Source of the DNA: Nitrospirota bacterium
Lineage (GTDB): Bacteria > Nitrospirota_A > Leptospirillia > Leptospirillales > Leptospirillaceae
Assembly (NCBI GenBank): GCA_021829515.1
Contig: JAKBPM010000002.1
Coordinates: 1 to 64,000 of the forward strand
Direction of reading: 5' to 3'
DNA length: 64,000 bases
Part shown: piece by piece, positions 27,148 through 36,011 of the stretch
Layout of the letters: every line of letters starts with the position of its first letter
Position numbering within the stretch: position 1 is the stretch's first letter
The notes under the pieces: model-generated
Databases searched by the model: none
What the model was told of the DNA's origin: nothing
Seen by the model: only the letters and a program-made list of their open reading frames with translations
Made by a program: the position numbers and the translations under genes

Positions 27148-28563
27148 ATGACTTCCACTACTGAAATGATGGCATCCGCTTCTCCGGAAGCAGCATGGGA
27201 TACGGCCAGATTCCTTGGCAGGAAGGGGTTGTTTGAAAAACCGTTCCGCCTTCCTCTTTCTGCGATTTCTATTTCAGGTCTCGATCAGGTCCTTCTTGAA
27301 GATATCGGACAGGCGCTCTATGAATTCTATCAGGCTCTTGACGCATTATACAGAAAATCTTCGGTTGATCCGAGCCTCTCTTTTGTTTCAGAAATGCTCG
27401 ACAGGGGGAAGCCCCGTGAACTGGTCGAGTTCGGACGTTCAAAAAAATTCAGGCATGATCTTCCGGGAATCCTTCGTCCGGACCTTCTGATCACTCCGTC
27501 TGGGCCGGTTCTGACCGAGATGGACTCGGTGCCAGGTGGTGTCGGTCTGCTTCATGCGCTGACCCGGTCGATGCGTGATGTCGGAGGAAGTGGTGTTTTT
27601 GGCGGGACGGGCGGGATGCTTTCCGGATTTGCGTCCATGATCCGTTCGCAGGTCCCGGATCCGTCGCTTGCAATCCTTGTCTCTGACGAGTCTCATGACT
27701 ATCGTTCTGAGATGCGTTACCTTGCAGAGTGTCTTGATGCCGACTTCTTTCCGGCGGCCTGCCTGCATCCGAGAGAGATTTCTTTTGATGGTGAAGGGAT
27801 TTTTCGAAAGGATTCTTCCGGAAATGTCATTAGAATCAATATTATATACCGGTTTTTCGAGCTTTTTGATCTTCCCAATATTCCTAAAATCGATATCATC
27901 CAATACTTTGTCAAAGGGGGAAAGCTTAAGGTAACTCCCCCCTTCAAGCCATGGCTTGAAGAAAAGCTTGGCATGGCCCTCTGGCACCATCACCGTTTGG
28001 ATGGCTACTGGAAATCCGAGATCAGTGAAAGCTACAGGGGTGTTCTGAACCAGATCATTCCGAAGACATGGCCGCTCGACCCGACCCCTGTTCCTGCAGG
28101 TGCTGCGATTGTTGGCCTGGAAGTCAAAGGTCGGAGGCTCCTCGATTTTCAGTCTTTGGTCGGGTTGACTCAAAAAGAACGGGAACTCATCATTAAACCC
28201 TCCGGATTTTCACCTGAGTCCTGGGGGAGCAGGGGTGTCGTTATTGGCCACGACCTCCCGGAGGAAGACTGGAACCGGAGCGTTGCCGACGCTTTTAGTG
28301 CATGGCCGGTCACTCCGCATATCTTGCAGCCGTTTGTTCGTACATCATTGTTTGAATTTTCCTGTTTTGATATTGATACCGATTCTGTCGAATCGGGCTT
28401 ATACCGGGTTCGAGCCTGCCCTTATTATTTTGTCCGGGGAGGGAAAGCGATTCTCGGTGGTGTTCTGATAACTGCCTGTCCACAGGACAAGAAAATCATC
28501 CATGGCATGACGGATGCGATCCTTGCTCCTGGTGCACCGGTTCGACTGGAAATGTCTTTATAG
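27148..28563 (+). CDS. ATP-grasp-like protein of unknown function
   Basis: This 471-residue soluble protein has features of an ATP-grasp ligase: LIKP-like ELIIKPSGFSPES followed by a glycine-rich SRGVVIGHDL near residues 350-368, and a C-terminal acidic/His region (ACPQDKKIIHGMTDAI). The motif LTEMDSVPGGVGLLHAL near 130 resembles the substrate side of glutathionylspermidine-synthase-like enzymes. I do not recognise a named family. ATP-grasp enzymes join a carboxylate to an amine or thiol using ATP. The next gene, 15 bases downstream, is lysine 2,3-aminomutase, so a beta-lysine-containing product is conceivable but unproven. Confidence 0.7.
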   Translation: MTSTTEMMASASPEAAWDTARFLGRKGLFEKPFRLPLSAISISGLDQVLLEDIGQALYEFYQALDALYRKSSVDPSLSFVSEMLDRGKPRELVEFGRSKKFRHDLPGILRPDLLITPSGPVLTEMDSVPGGVGLLHALTRSMRDVGGSGVFGGTGGMLSGFASMIRSQVPDPSLAILVSDESHDYRSEMRYLAECLDADFFPAACLHPREISFDGEGIFRKDSSGNVIRINIIYRFFELFDLPNIPKIDIIQYFVKGGKLKVTPPFKPWLEEKLGMALWHHHRLDGYWKSEISESYRGVLNQIIPKTWPLDPTPVPAGAAIVGLEVKGRRLLDFQSLVGLTQKERELIIKPSGFSPESWGSRGVVIGHDLPEEDWNRSVADAFSAWPVTPHILQPFVRTSLFEFSCFDIDTDSVESGLYRVRACPYYFVRGGKAILGGVLITACPQDKKIIHGMTDAILAPGAPVRLEMSL

Positions 28564-28578
28564 CTCTGGAGTTTATAT

Positions 28579-29742
28579 ATGGAAGAATGGCAAAGGCTTC
28601 TTGTGGACGGCATCCGTCGTTCGGATCAGCTTCCCCAGGATTGGCGCCTGGCGAAGGACGGTGTAGAACAAAAAGATGTGGAAGAGATTTTCCCGGTCAG
28701 GATCAATGCCTATTACCAGTCCTTGATCAAGGATCCTATGGGGCCGATTGGCCGTCAGGTCATCCCCGACCCGGAAGAGATCATGGATATGGATAGCCCT
28801 CTCGATCCGTTGTCCGAAGATGAGGACAGTCCCGTTCCGGCTATTGTTCACCGGTATCCGGATAGGGTTCTTTTTCTTGTCACAAACCAATGTCCGATTT
28901 ACTGCCGGTATTGTACAAGAAAGAGGATGATCGGCACCCCGGAAGGAGTTGTCACGAGGGACGAGGTAGACGAGGGAATCGCCTATATCAGGGAGCATAC
29001 GGAGATACGGGACATTATCATGTCTGGCGGAGATCCTCTGATGCTGAAGGATGATTATCTCGAACACATTATCTCTTCCCTGCGGGCTATTCCCCACGTC
29101 GAAATCATCAGGATCGGCTCGAGAGTGCCCTCGTCACTTCCTCAGAGGGTAACTCCGTCCCTGGTTTCAATGCTTCGGAAGTATCATCCCCTTTACATGA
29201 ACCTGCACTTCAATCATCCGGATGAGATTACTCCGGAAACATCCCTGGCCTGCACTATGCTTGCAGATGCGGGAATCCCGCTGGGGTGCCAGACGGTCCT
29301 GATGAAGGGGGTCAATGATGACGCGGCTGTATTGAAGAGGCTTTTTCAAAAGCTTCTGACCATCAGGGTCAAGCCTTACTATCTTTACCAGGCCGACCTG
29401 ACGAGGGGTGCGAACCACTTCAGGACACCTGTTTCCAAGGGGCTTGAAGTGATGAGGGAAATTCAGGGGCACACCTCGGGCATGGCCGTTCCCCATTATG
29501 TGATTGATGCTCCCGGTGGAGGTGGAAAGATCCCTGTTCTTCCGTCTGATTACATGATTTCGATGGGTGACGGAGATGTTGTCCTGAAAAACTATGAAGG
29601 GAAAATCTTTACCTATCCGGATCCGTCTTCCGGAGCAGAGACAATAGCGAAGTCTTCTTCCGAGGGAGATGGCGTTTGCTCGAATCCTCGGGAATCGGCT
29701 TCACGGACCATTCATCCGGGAATGATCGATGAAGCCCGCTGA
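28579..29742 (+). CDS. kamA: Lysine 2,3-aminomutase (radical SAM, PLP)
   Basis: This 387-residue KamA-family enzyme interconverts L-alpha-lysine and L-beta-lysine. The radical-SAM cluster motif CPIYCRYC is at about residues 105-112, and the PLP lysine lies in the conserved DAPGGGGKIPVLPSDY near 310-325. The presence of the full C-terminal PLP region supports a free-lysine mutase as well as EpmB-type roles. The usual osmolyte partner, beta-lysine acetyltransferase (AblB), is not adjacent. The upstream neighbour is the ATP-grasp-like gene, and bluB overlaps its end by 14 bases. Confidence 0.92.
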   Translation: MEEWQRLLVDGIRRSDQLPQDWRLAKDGVEQKDVEEIFPVRINAYYQSLIKDPMGPIGRQVIPDPEEIMDMDSPLDPLSEDEDSPVPAIVHRYPDRVLFLVTNQCPIYCRYCTRKRMIGTPEGVVTRDEVDEGIAYIREHTEIRDIIMSGGDPLMLKDDYLEHIISSLRAIPHVEIIRIGSRVPSSLPQRVTPSLVSMLRKYHPLYMNLHFNHPDEITPETSLACTMLADAGIPLGCQTVLMKGVNDDAAVLKRLFQKLLTIRVKPYYLYQADLTRGANHFRTPVSKGLEVMREIQGHTSGMAVPHYVIDAPGGGGKIPVLPSDYMISMGDGDVVLKNYEGKIFTYPDPSSGAETIAKSSSEGDGVCSNPRESASRTIHPGMIDEAR

Positions 29743-30508
29743 AGAAATGGGTGGCTCCACTCCTGACCCCACTCCGTCTTCTTCCCGACCGGACCACTCT
29801 TTCCCCCCTGAAGAGCGAAGGGGGGTCTATCATGCCATCTATACAAGGCGTGATATACGAAAGGAATTTCTCCCGGATCCAATTCCGGATGAAACGCTTG
29901 TCCGGCTGCTGAGGGCAGCTCATCATGCCCCTTCCGTGGGATTTATGCAGCCATGGAACTTCATCCTGGTGAAAGATCACAACATCCGGATGCAGCTCAA
30001 GCATGCCGTCGACAAGGAACGGCAGTCTGCGGCTGTTATCTTTGAATCTCCGCGGGCGGAAAAATTTCTCTCTCTGAAAGTTGAGGCGATTCTGGAAGCT
30101 CCCCTGGTTATTGCCGTGACGATTGACCCTTCAAGGGAGGGTCCTCACGTCCTGGGGAGGTTGTCTGATGCCGATACGGATCTCTACAGCGCTTCATGTG
30201 GGATCATGAACATGTGGCTTGCTGCCCGGGCGGAAGGGATCGGTATGGGTTGGGTGACAATTTTTCGAAAGGGGGATGTCCAGTCGATTCTTGGCCTTCC
30301 CTTTCATATCAGACCGATAGGTCTTTTGTGTCTCGGATTTGTTTCAGCTTTTCCAAACCGCCCCATGCTTGAAACTGAAGATTGGGCCTACCGGCAAAAA
30401 CTTTCGGATCTGGTTTTCCTCGACCGCTGGAATGGTCAGGATGGCGAACTGCTGAAAAAATTGAGGGATGATCTTGATCGATCGGAGGATTTTTTTTGGG
30501 AACATTGA
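29729..30508 (+). CDS. bluB: 5,6-Dimethylbenzimidazole synthase
   Basis: BluB is an unusual nitroreductase-family enzyme that fragments reduced FMN with oxygen to make dimethylbenzimidazole, the lower ligand of cobalamin. The 259-residue protein has the typical YTRRDIRKEF, AAHHAPSVGFMQPWNFI and SCGIMNMWLAARAEGIGMGW segments, which separate BluB from ordinary nitroreductases. No other cobalamin gene is adjacent, although the SUMT domain elsewhere in the window supplies precorrin-2. It needs oxygen, so it points to aerobic growth. Confidence 0.9.
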   Translation: MKPAEEMGGSTPDPTPSSSRPDHSFPPEERRGVYHAIYTRRDIRKEFLPDPIPDETLVRLLRAAHHAPSVGFMQPWNFILVKDHNIRMQLKHAVDKERQSAAVIFESPRAEKFLSLKVEAILEAPLVIAVTIDPSREGPHVLGRLSDADTDLYSASCGIMNMWLAARAEGIGMGWVTIFRKGDVQSILGLPFHIRPIGLLCLGFVSAFPNRPMLETEDWAYRQKLSDLVFLDRWNGQDGELLKKLRDDLDRSEDFFWEH

Positions 30509-31563
30509 GTGACAGGGAGATATTGAGACTTGTTTCAGATGGTCACATTCATTCGGGGCGCTATCAGCGCTTCGAAATCCAGCCGGCCTCTCTTGATTTG
30601 CGCCTGGGATCGATTGCCTACCGGGTAAGAAGCAGCTTCCTTCCCCAAGGAGAAACCGTCCAGAATCTTCTCCCGGAGATGACCCTGTATCAGATAGATC
30701 TCAATTCCCATCCCTATATTGAGCCGGGAGCGATCTATATCATTCCGCTTGATGAATATCTCTCCCTTCCTTCTTCCATAGGAGGAAAGTCCAATCCCAA
30801 AAGCTCGACAGGCCGGATTGATGTCTTTACCCGTGTCCTGACTGAAAGTGGACACCGTTTCGACGATGTTCCTTATGGGTATTCAGGGGCGCTCTATCTG
30901 GAGCTTTTTTCCCGCTCTTTCCCGTTGAGGATTTCTGCGGGACTTTGTCTTTCCCAGCTGAGGCTCTTTTCCTCAAGGGACATCCTGTCGGATGAGGATC
31001 TTTCCCTTCTTCACAAAAAGTATTCGCTCTATTCAGAGGAGTCGGAGGGGGGGCTTCAGGATGGGCTTGTCCTTGGTGTGGATCTGTCCGGAGGGGATGT
31101 TGTCGGCTACCGTGCCCGGAAAAGCTCCGGGATTCTTGACCTGTCGTCTCCACTCCCTCTTTCTCCGGAGGCATTTTGGGAACCTATCAAAACGCCCGCT
31201 GGTGGCTCCCTGATTCTGGAGCCTGAGGAATTTTATCTGTTTGCTTCACGTTCAAGGCTTAAAATCCCGAAAGATTACGCTGCCGAGATGCTGGAATTTG
31301 ATGCTCAGTCGGGGGAGCTCAGGACACATTATGCGGGTTTTTTTGATCCTGGCTTTGGTTTTTCCGAGCAGGGTGCAAGGGCTGTCCTGGAGGTGAGACC
31401 TCATGATGTTCCCTTCAGGATCGTTGATGGCCAAAGAATCTTCAGGTTGCGCTACGAACGGATGAACCGCCCGCCGGACAAGATTTATGGTCAGGATATC
31501 GGCTCAAACTATAGTGCCCAGGGGTTAAAGCTAAGTAAATATTTCAGCGATTTTTCTTTTTGA
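30496..31563 (+). CDS. dcd: 2'-Deoxycytidine 5'-triphosphate deaminase, long two-domain form
   Basis: The family deaminates dCTP to dUTP for thymidylate synthesis. At 355 residues this is about twice the length of E. coli Dcd and appears to contain two dUTPase-like beta domains: an N-terminal one with EIQPASLDLRLGSIAYRV and a STGRIDVFTRVLTESG segment, and a C-terminal one with EMLEFDAQSGELRTHYAGFF and DPGFGF. Long Dcd proteins of this type occur in alphaproteobacteria and others. It starts with TTG after GGAGG and overlaps bluB by 13 bases. Confidence 0.82.
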   Translation: MGTLSDREILRLVSDGHIHSGRYQRFEIQPASLDLRLGSIAYRVRSSFLPQGETVQNLLPEMTLYQIDLNSHPYIEPGAIYIIPLDEYLSLPSSIGGKSNPKSSTGRIDVFTRVLTESGHRFDDVPYGYSGALYLELFSRSFPLRISAGLCLSQLRLFSSRDILSDEDLSLLHKKYSLYSEESEGGLQDGLVLGVDLSGGDVVGYRARKSSGILDLSSPLPLSPEAFWEPIKTPAGGSLILEPEEFYLFASRSRLKIPKDYAAEMLEFDAQSGELRTHYAGFFDPGFGFSEQGARAVLEVRPHDVPFRIVDGQRIFRLRYERMNRPPDKIYGQDIGSNYSAQGLKLSKYFSDFSF

Positions 31564-31591
31564 GATTCCCTCCAGTTTTTTGATCGATCAA

Positions 31592-31621
31592 TTGACTTGG
31601 TGTTTGTATGACTCTTAGACT
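31592..31621 (+). promoter_or_regulatory. Possible sigma70 promoter of the proteasome operon
   Basis: TTGACT, 18 bases, TAGACT, located about 60 bases before the ARC start. The -35 is good and the -10 is moderate. A palindrome TTGATCGATCAA lies just upstream (31580-31591) and may be an operator. Confidence 0.35.
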
Positions 31622-31678
31622 AAAACAGCATGGTTTCAGATCCCCTCTTCCTCCAGCTGACAGAAGGAGTCCTTTCCG

Positions 31679-33427
31679 ATGAGCGATCACGGTTCATTAT
31701 CTCCGCCGAAGCATCAGCCACCATTCGACCAATCCTCTCCCCGCGAATCTTCGGAAAACGATGAGAAAAAGCGCATGGAGACACTGTTCCGTTCCATGAT
31801 TGACGGGGTTGACCGAATTGCCAAAAAGCTTGATGACCATGATGGGATTCGCAAGGATCTTTTCAGTTTCAAGAAAAATCTTTATGAAGCAGAAGTAGAG
31901 TGGGGGCGACTCCTGTCCGAACAGGAAAAGATGAATGAAGTCCTTGAAAAGGTCACCAGTCCAGCCTTCAGGATCGGAACGTTGATTGAAGTCATGGAAG
32001 ATGGTTTTGTCTGGGTATCCGTTGGAGGTGGAGATTATCATGCGGCTCTCGATCCCAGGATCGATCCCTCCACATGTCATCCCGGAATGAGAGTCCGACT
32101 GAATGAGGCCATGTCTCTTGTAGGTGTACTCGATGCGGATATGCATGGGCCAGTTACACGGGTCGAAAAAATTCTGCCGGATGGTCGTCTTGAGATTGGC
32201 CAGGACCGTGCAATGGGAAACGGAATGGGTTCGATGGTTCTTGGGCGAGGGGAGAAACTTCTGAATGAGCCGGTGGCTCCCGGTGATTCGGTTCGTCTTG
32301 ACCCTTCATCAAGGCTTGCCCTCGAGAAAGTTTCTTCCCAGGACAGTCCTTATCTGATCAAGGAAGTTGCCGACATTTCCTGGTCTGATATCGGTGGGCA
32401 GAAGGAAGCACTTTCGGAGATCCAAAAGGCGATCCTGAATCCTGTTCTTCACCCGGATCTTTTTCAAAAATACCATTTCAAGTCTCCCAAGGGATTTCTT
32501 CTCTATGGTCCTCCGGGATGCGGAAAGACGCTGATCGGGAAGGCAACGGCCAACTATATCGCAGGGGAGATGTCAAAAAAGGAAGGCAGGGAAATCAAGG
32601 GAACATTCTTTCATGTGAAGGGACCCGAGATTTTTAATATGTGGCTTGGGGAATCTGAACGTATTGTCAGGGAGCTTTTTGCGCAGGGCAGGGAGTCACG
32701 TTCAAGGGGCGAGTTTCCGGTTCTGTTTATCGATGAGGCGGAGGCAATTCTTGGGACGAGAAAGTCCTCAAGGGCATTTAATATACACAATACGATCGTC
32801 CCTATGTTTTGTGCCGAGATGGATGGTTTATCCTCTCAAGCCGGATTTATGGTGATTCTTGCCACGAACCGTCCGGAAATCATTGATCCGGCAATCCTGC
32901 GTCCAGGGCGAATTGATCGCAAAATACGTGTTCTGCGTCCGAATAGGGAAGCAGCTTTTGAAATATTGTCCCTTGCTATTCCTCCTTCGATCCCAACGGT
33001 CAAGCAATCCACCGTTCTTGACGGAAAGCAAAGGGAAGAAATGCTCTCTGCTTTTCTTGACAGACTTTATGCCTCGAGCCAGGAAAATGCGGTCATGGAT
33101 CTTTTCTTCCGCTCCGGTCGAAGGGAAACGCTCTATCGCAAGTCCTTCCTTTCCGGGGCAATTCTTGTGTCAATTTTTGACAGGGCCAAGGAGAAGGCTC
33201 TTTTACGCGAGCTGTCGAATTCCGAAGAAGTTGCCGGAATCCAGGAAGAGGATTTGTGGGATTCGCTCTCCAAGGAGTTTGAGGAAGGGGATATTTTGCC
33301 GGATTCCGATGTTGCAAGAGATTGGCTGAATCTTCTGGATCTTCCTTCACGGGATGTCGTGGATATCAGGCGTATTCGCCCGGGAGAGAAGGAGCGTTCT
33401 TTTCTTGAACGCCGGCAGATCGAATGA
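31679..33427 (+). CDS. arc: Proteasome-associated AAA ATPase ARC/Mpa
   Basis: This hexameric unfoldase recognises pupylated substrates and feeds them into the 20S proteasome. The 582-residue protein has an N-terminal coiled coil (about 35-95), OB-fold region (about 96-215), Walker A GPPGCGKT at 277-284, Walker B VLFIDEAEAI near 348-357 and ATNRPEIIDPAILRPGRIDR. Actinobacterial Mpa ends in a GQYL-type tail that docks in the alpha ring; this one ends in LERRQIE, without that motif or an obvious HbYX tail. AAGGAG precedes the ATG. dop overlaps its stop as ATGA. Confidence 0.95.
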   Translation: MSDHGSLSPPKHQPPFDQSSPRESSENDEKKRMETLFRSMIDGVDRIAKKLDDHDGIRKDLFSFKKNLYEAEVEWGRLLSEQEKMNEVLEKVTSPAFRIGTLIEVMEDGFVWVSVGGGDYHAALDPRIDPSTCHPGMRVRLNEAMSLVGVLDADMHGPVTRVEKILPDGRLEIGQDRAMGNGMGSMVLGRGEKLLNEPVAPGDSVRLDPSSRLALEKVSSQDSPYLIKEVADISWSDIGGQKEALSEIQKAILNPVLHPDLFQKYHFKSPKGFLLYGPPGCGKTLIGKATANYIAGEMSKKEGREIKGTFFHVKGPEIFNMWLGESERIVRELFAQGRESRSRGEFPVLFIDEAEAILGTRKSSRAFNIHNTIVPMFCAEMDGLSSQAGFMVILATNRPEIIDPAILRPGRIDRKIRVLRPNREAAFEILSLAIPPSIPTVKQSTVLDGKQREEMLSAFLDRLYASSQENAVMDLFFRSGRRETLYRKSFLSGAILVSIFDRAKEKALLRELSNSEEVAGIQEEDLWDSLSKEFEEGDILPDSDVARDWLNLLDLPSRDVVDIRRIRPGEKERSFLERRQIE

Positions 33428-34944
33428 TGGATCCTTCTTTTCCTGTTATTGCCGGGATCGAGACGGAGTACGGGATTGTCCGGAGCGATATTGAGAATTC
33501 TGATCCTGTTATTGAGTCAATGGAGCTCATTCGGTCTTACGATGGTAGCGAGTCTTTAAAGTGGAACTACTCGGAGGAGGATCCTTCGATGGATGCGAGA
33601 GGGTTCCACGCCGAGGGACTTGCCCAGGATATTGAGGAGCAAGAGTTTACCCGTTCCGATCATCAGCGTTTTTTTTCGTTCAGGGAGATGAAAAGCGACC
33701 GGATCCTTCGAAACGGAGCCCGATTTTACAACGATCACACTCACCCGGAATATTCAACACCTGAGTGCCACAGCCTTTTCGAGCTCCTTGCTCAGGACAG
33801 GGCGGGAATTCTGATCATGAGGATGGCAAAGAAGAACCGTGAGAGCCGCCTGGGATCGGGTGGAAAAATTGCCCTGTACAGAAATAATACGGACTATCAT
33901 GGACACAGCTATGGTTGTCATGAAAACTACCTTCTTCCCAGGGAGATCCCCTTTGAGAAGATTGTTTCCCATCTTCTCCCCTATCTGGTTGCCAGAACGA
34001 TACTAATTGGTTCAGGAAAATATGCAACTGAGTCTTCTGAGCGGCCGGGAGAAATTCGCTATCAGATCTCCCAGAGAGCCGATTTCATGGAGGCATTGAT
34101 TGGTGTGGACACAATGCATAATCGTCCCCTGGTCAACAGTCGTGACGAGCCTCATGCCCAAACATCTTCCTACCGGAGGCTCCATCTGATTTCAGGTGAT
34201 GCCAACATGTCCGAATGGCAGACAGCGATGAAAGTGGGAATGACAAAACTGGTTTTGAATTTGCTTCTAAGGGATATTTCGGTTTCAGGGGTTGCCATGT
34301 CTGATCCAGTTCAAGCAATCAAGGAGATTTCCCGGAACCTCTATGATCAAAAGCCTGTCCCGATGAAAAATGGTGGCGAAATGTTCGCATCGGAAATCCT
34401 TGAGGCCTATCTTCATGTTTGTCAGAGCTTTTCCCCTAAGGACAAGGAGAGTTCCTGGGTCCTGGGAGAATGGGCATCGGCCCTGGAAGATTTCCGAAGG
34501 GATCCATCACTTTTGTCGGACAGGGTCGATTGGGTTGCAAAGAAAGAACTTTTCGACTCTTTCAGGCAAGAGCAGTCATTGGCCGCAAATGATCCATGGC
34601 TTCAAAGCCTGGACCTTGCCTACCATGACCTGGATCCCGAAGAAGGTCTGTTTTGGGAGATGGAGTCCGCCGGTTCCATTCGCCGGTTGACGAAGGATGA
34701 GGATGTTGTCAGAGCTCTGAGTGTTTCTCCCGGACAGGGGCGCCCCAGGATCCGGAGCGCGATCCTCTCCCATTTTGCGGAGAAGGTTTCGGAGGCTGGG
34801 TGGGAAAGGATAAGATTCCATGATGGGTCGGTTGTTGATCTTCCTCTTTTTCTCAGGGAGACTCCCGAACAAATGGATGTGCTTGAACAAAAGGTGATGG
34901 GACTTCTTCACCCAAGGGAACTTGTCGCCCTTTTTCAGCTTTAG
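33424..34944 (+). CDS. dop: Deamidase/depupylase of the ubiquitin-like tag
   Basis: Dop converts the C-terminal Gln of the tag to Glu and also removes the tag from proteins. The 506-residue protein is a carboxylate-amine-ligase relative with GIETEYGIV at the N-terminus, a DARGF loop found in Dop but not PafA, the catalytic Asp in ARFYNDHTHPEYSTPEC, and SYGCHENYLL. The loop is the reason I call this Dop and the downstream homologue PafA. The tag gene follows after 51 bases and ends in Gln, which requires this enzyme. Confidence 0.92.
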   Translation: MMDPSFPVIAGIETEYGIVRSDIENSDPVIESMELIRSYDGSESLKWNYSEEDPSMDARGFHAEGLAQDIEEQEFTRSDHQRFFSFREMKSDRILRNGARFYNDHTHPEYSTPECHSLFELLAQDRAGILIMRMAKKNRESRLGSGGKIALYRNNTDYHGHSYGCHENYLLPREIPFEKIVSHLLPYLVARTILIGSGKYATESSERPGEIRYQISQRADFMEALIGVDTMHNRPLVNSRDEPHAQTSSYRRLHLISGDANMSEWQTAMKVGMTKLVLNLLLRDISVSGVAMSDPVQAIKEISRNLYDQKPVPMKNGGEMFASEILEAYLHVCQSFSPKDKESSWVLGEWASALEDFRRDPSLLSDRVDWVAKKELFDSFRQEQSLAANDPWLQSLDLAYHDLDPEEGLFWEMESAGSIRRLTKDEDVVRALSVSPGQGRPRIRSAILSHFAEKVSEAGWERIRFHDGSVVDLPLFLRETPEQMDVLEQKVMGLLHPRELVALFQL

Positions 34945-34995
34945 AGGGAATGACTTCTCCAGTCCTTAACGTTTGACCAGTATGGAGGGTTCAAG

Positions 34996-35211
34996 ATGTT
35001 TACTGAAAAAACGCTGTCAGCACATTTTATCATTGCTTTTCCGGATCAACCCGTTTCTCCTGCTTCACCGGGAAGACGCGAGAACAAGCAGGAAGCTCCT
35101 GTTCCCAAAAAACCGGAAGGCGGTCGTGATGGCGTTGATCGTCTTCGCGAAAGGATGAAAAGGGTGGATCCCAATCAATCCGAGCGATATCGGCAAAGGA
35201 CCGGCCAATGA
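34996..35211 (+). CDS. ubact: Pup-like ubiquitin-like modifier UBact
   Basis: This 71-residue, largely disordered, charged protein ends in RMKRVDPNQSERYRQRTGQ. The ending differs from the GGQ/GGE tail of actinobacterial Pup but matches the UBact type described in Nitrospirae and other Gram-negative phyla. The final Gln would be deamidated by Dop and then joined by PafA to substrate lysines. The middle is rich in Pro, Glu, Lys and Arg. GGAGGG stands nine or so bases before the ATG, and the stop overlaps the prcB start (ATGA). A competing frame from 34973 in another phase is not supported. Confidence 0.9.
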   Translation: MFTEKTLSAHFIIAFPDQPVSPASPGRRENKQEAPVPKKPEGGRDGVDRLRERMKRVDPNQSERYRQRTGQ

Positions 35212-36011
35212 AAATAACCGATTCCGTCAAGGGGGCATCCGGATCTTTTGTGGACCTTTTAAAGCAGCATCAGGGCGCTTCTCCAAATTTTTCAGTGGAG
35301 AGATCCTCCTCGGGAAAAGTGCCGGAGATTCAGGCGACAACGATTCTTGCCTTTCACTTTTCGTCCGGTGTTCTTGTTGCCGGTGACCGTCGGGCGACAG
35401 CCGGCAACAGGATTATGGCCAATCGTGTGGAGAAGGTTATTGAAATTGACGGGCGTTCTGTCCTTGCTATTTCAGGTTCGCCAGCTCAGGCCATCGAGAT
35501 GGCAAGGGTTTTGGACCACTCTTTTCGATACTATCGACGTTCTCAGCTTGACGAGATGTCCCTTGAGGGGCAATTAAGGCTTCTTGCCCAGCTTCTGAAG
35601 GAAAATCTCCCTATGGCAATGAACGGAGTCGGTGGGGTCGTTCCCCTGTTCATTACCTTTGACCCGGAAACAAATGGTCCCAGAATTTATTTTTACGATA
35701 TTCTTGGTGCCCATTTTGAAGGAACTCCTTTTGCAGTGGGGGGGTCCGGTTCTCTTGAAGTACAGGGCATCCTGAGATTTCTTGATCACTGGGGACTCCC
35801 TGGCGGGCTTTCCTCCCTATCCAAAAAAGATGCGATCGTCCTCAGTCTGAGACTTCTTGAAACGGCATCCTATTTTGACTCCGCAACGGGAGGAGTTCAG
35901 TCGGGTGACAGGATTTACCCTGTCATCAAGCTGGTGTCGGGTGACGGTCTTGAAACAGTGGGCGAGGACCTTTTAAAAGAGATTCTGGAAACGGAGGTTC
36001 ATGGTGTTTGA
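35208..36011 (+). CDS. prcB: 20S proteasome beta subunit
   Basis: PrcB is the catalytic subunit of the proteasome. The 267-residue precursor has a 43-residue propeptide ending IQA. The mature protein begins at Thr44 (TTILAFHF). Counting from that Thr1, Asp17 (VAGDRR) and Lys33 (RVEK) fall exactly where the family needs them, so the active site is complete. The site before Thr1 is Gln-Ala rather than the His-Gly usual in Mycobacterium. It overlaps ubact and prcA at its ends, giving tight co-translation. Confidence 0.96.
   Translation: MKITDSVKGASGSFVDLLKQHQGASPNFSVERSSSGKVPEIQATTILAFHFSSGVLVAGDRRATAGNRIMANRVEKVIEIDGRSVLAISGSPAQAIEMARVLDHSFRYYRRSQLDEMSLEGQLRLLAQLLKENLPMAMNGVGGVVPLFITFDPETNGPRIYFYDILGAHFEGTPFAVGGSGSLEVQGILRFLDHWGLPGGLSSLSKKDAIVLSLRLLETASYFDSATGGVQSGDRIYPVIKLVSGDGLETVGEDLLKEILETEVHGV

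Noticed and set aside
34973..35158. Alternative 61-residue frame over the UBact gene
   Set aside because: It has no ribosome-binding site, while the frame from 34996 has GGAGGG, the diagnostic RYRQRTGQ ending and an ATGA overlap with prcB.
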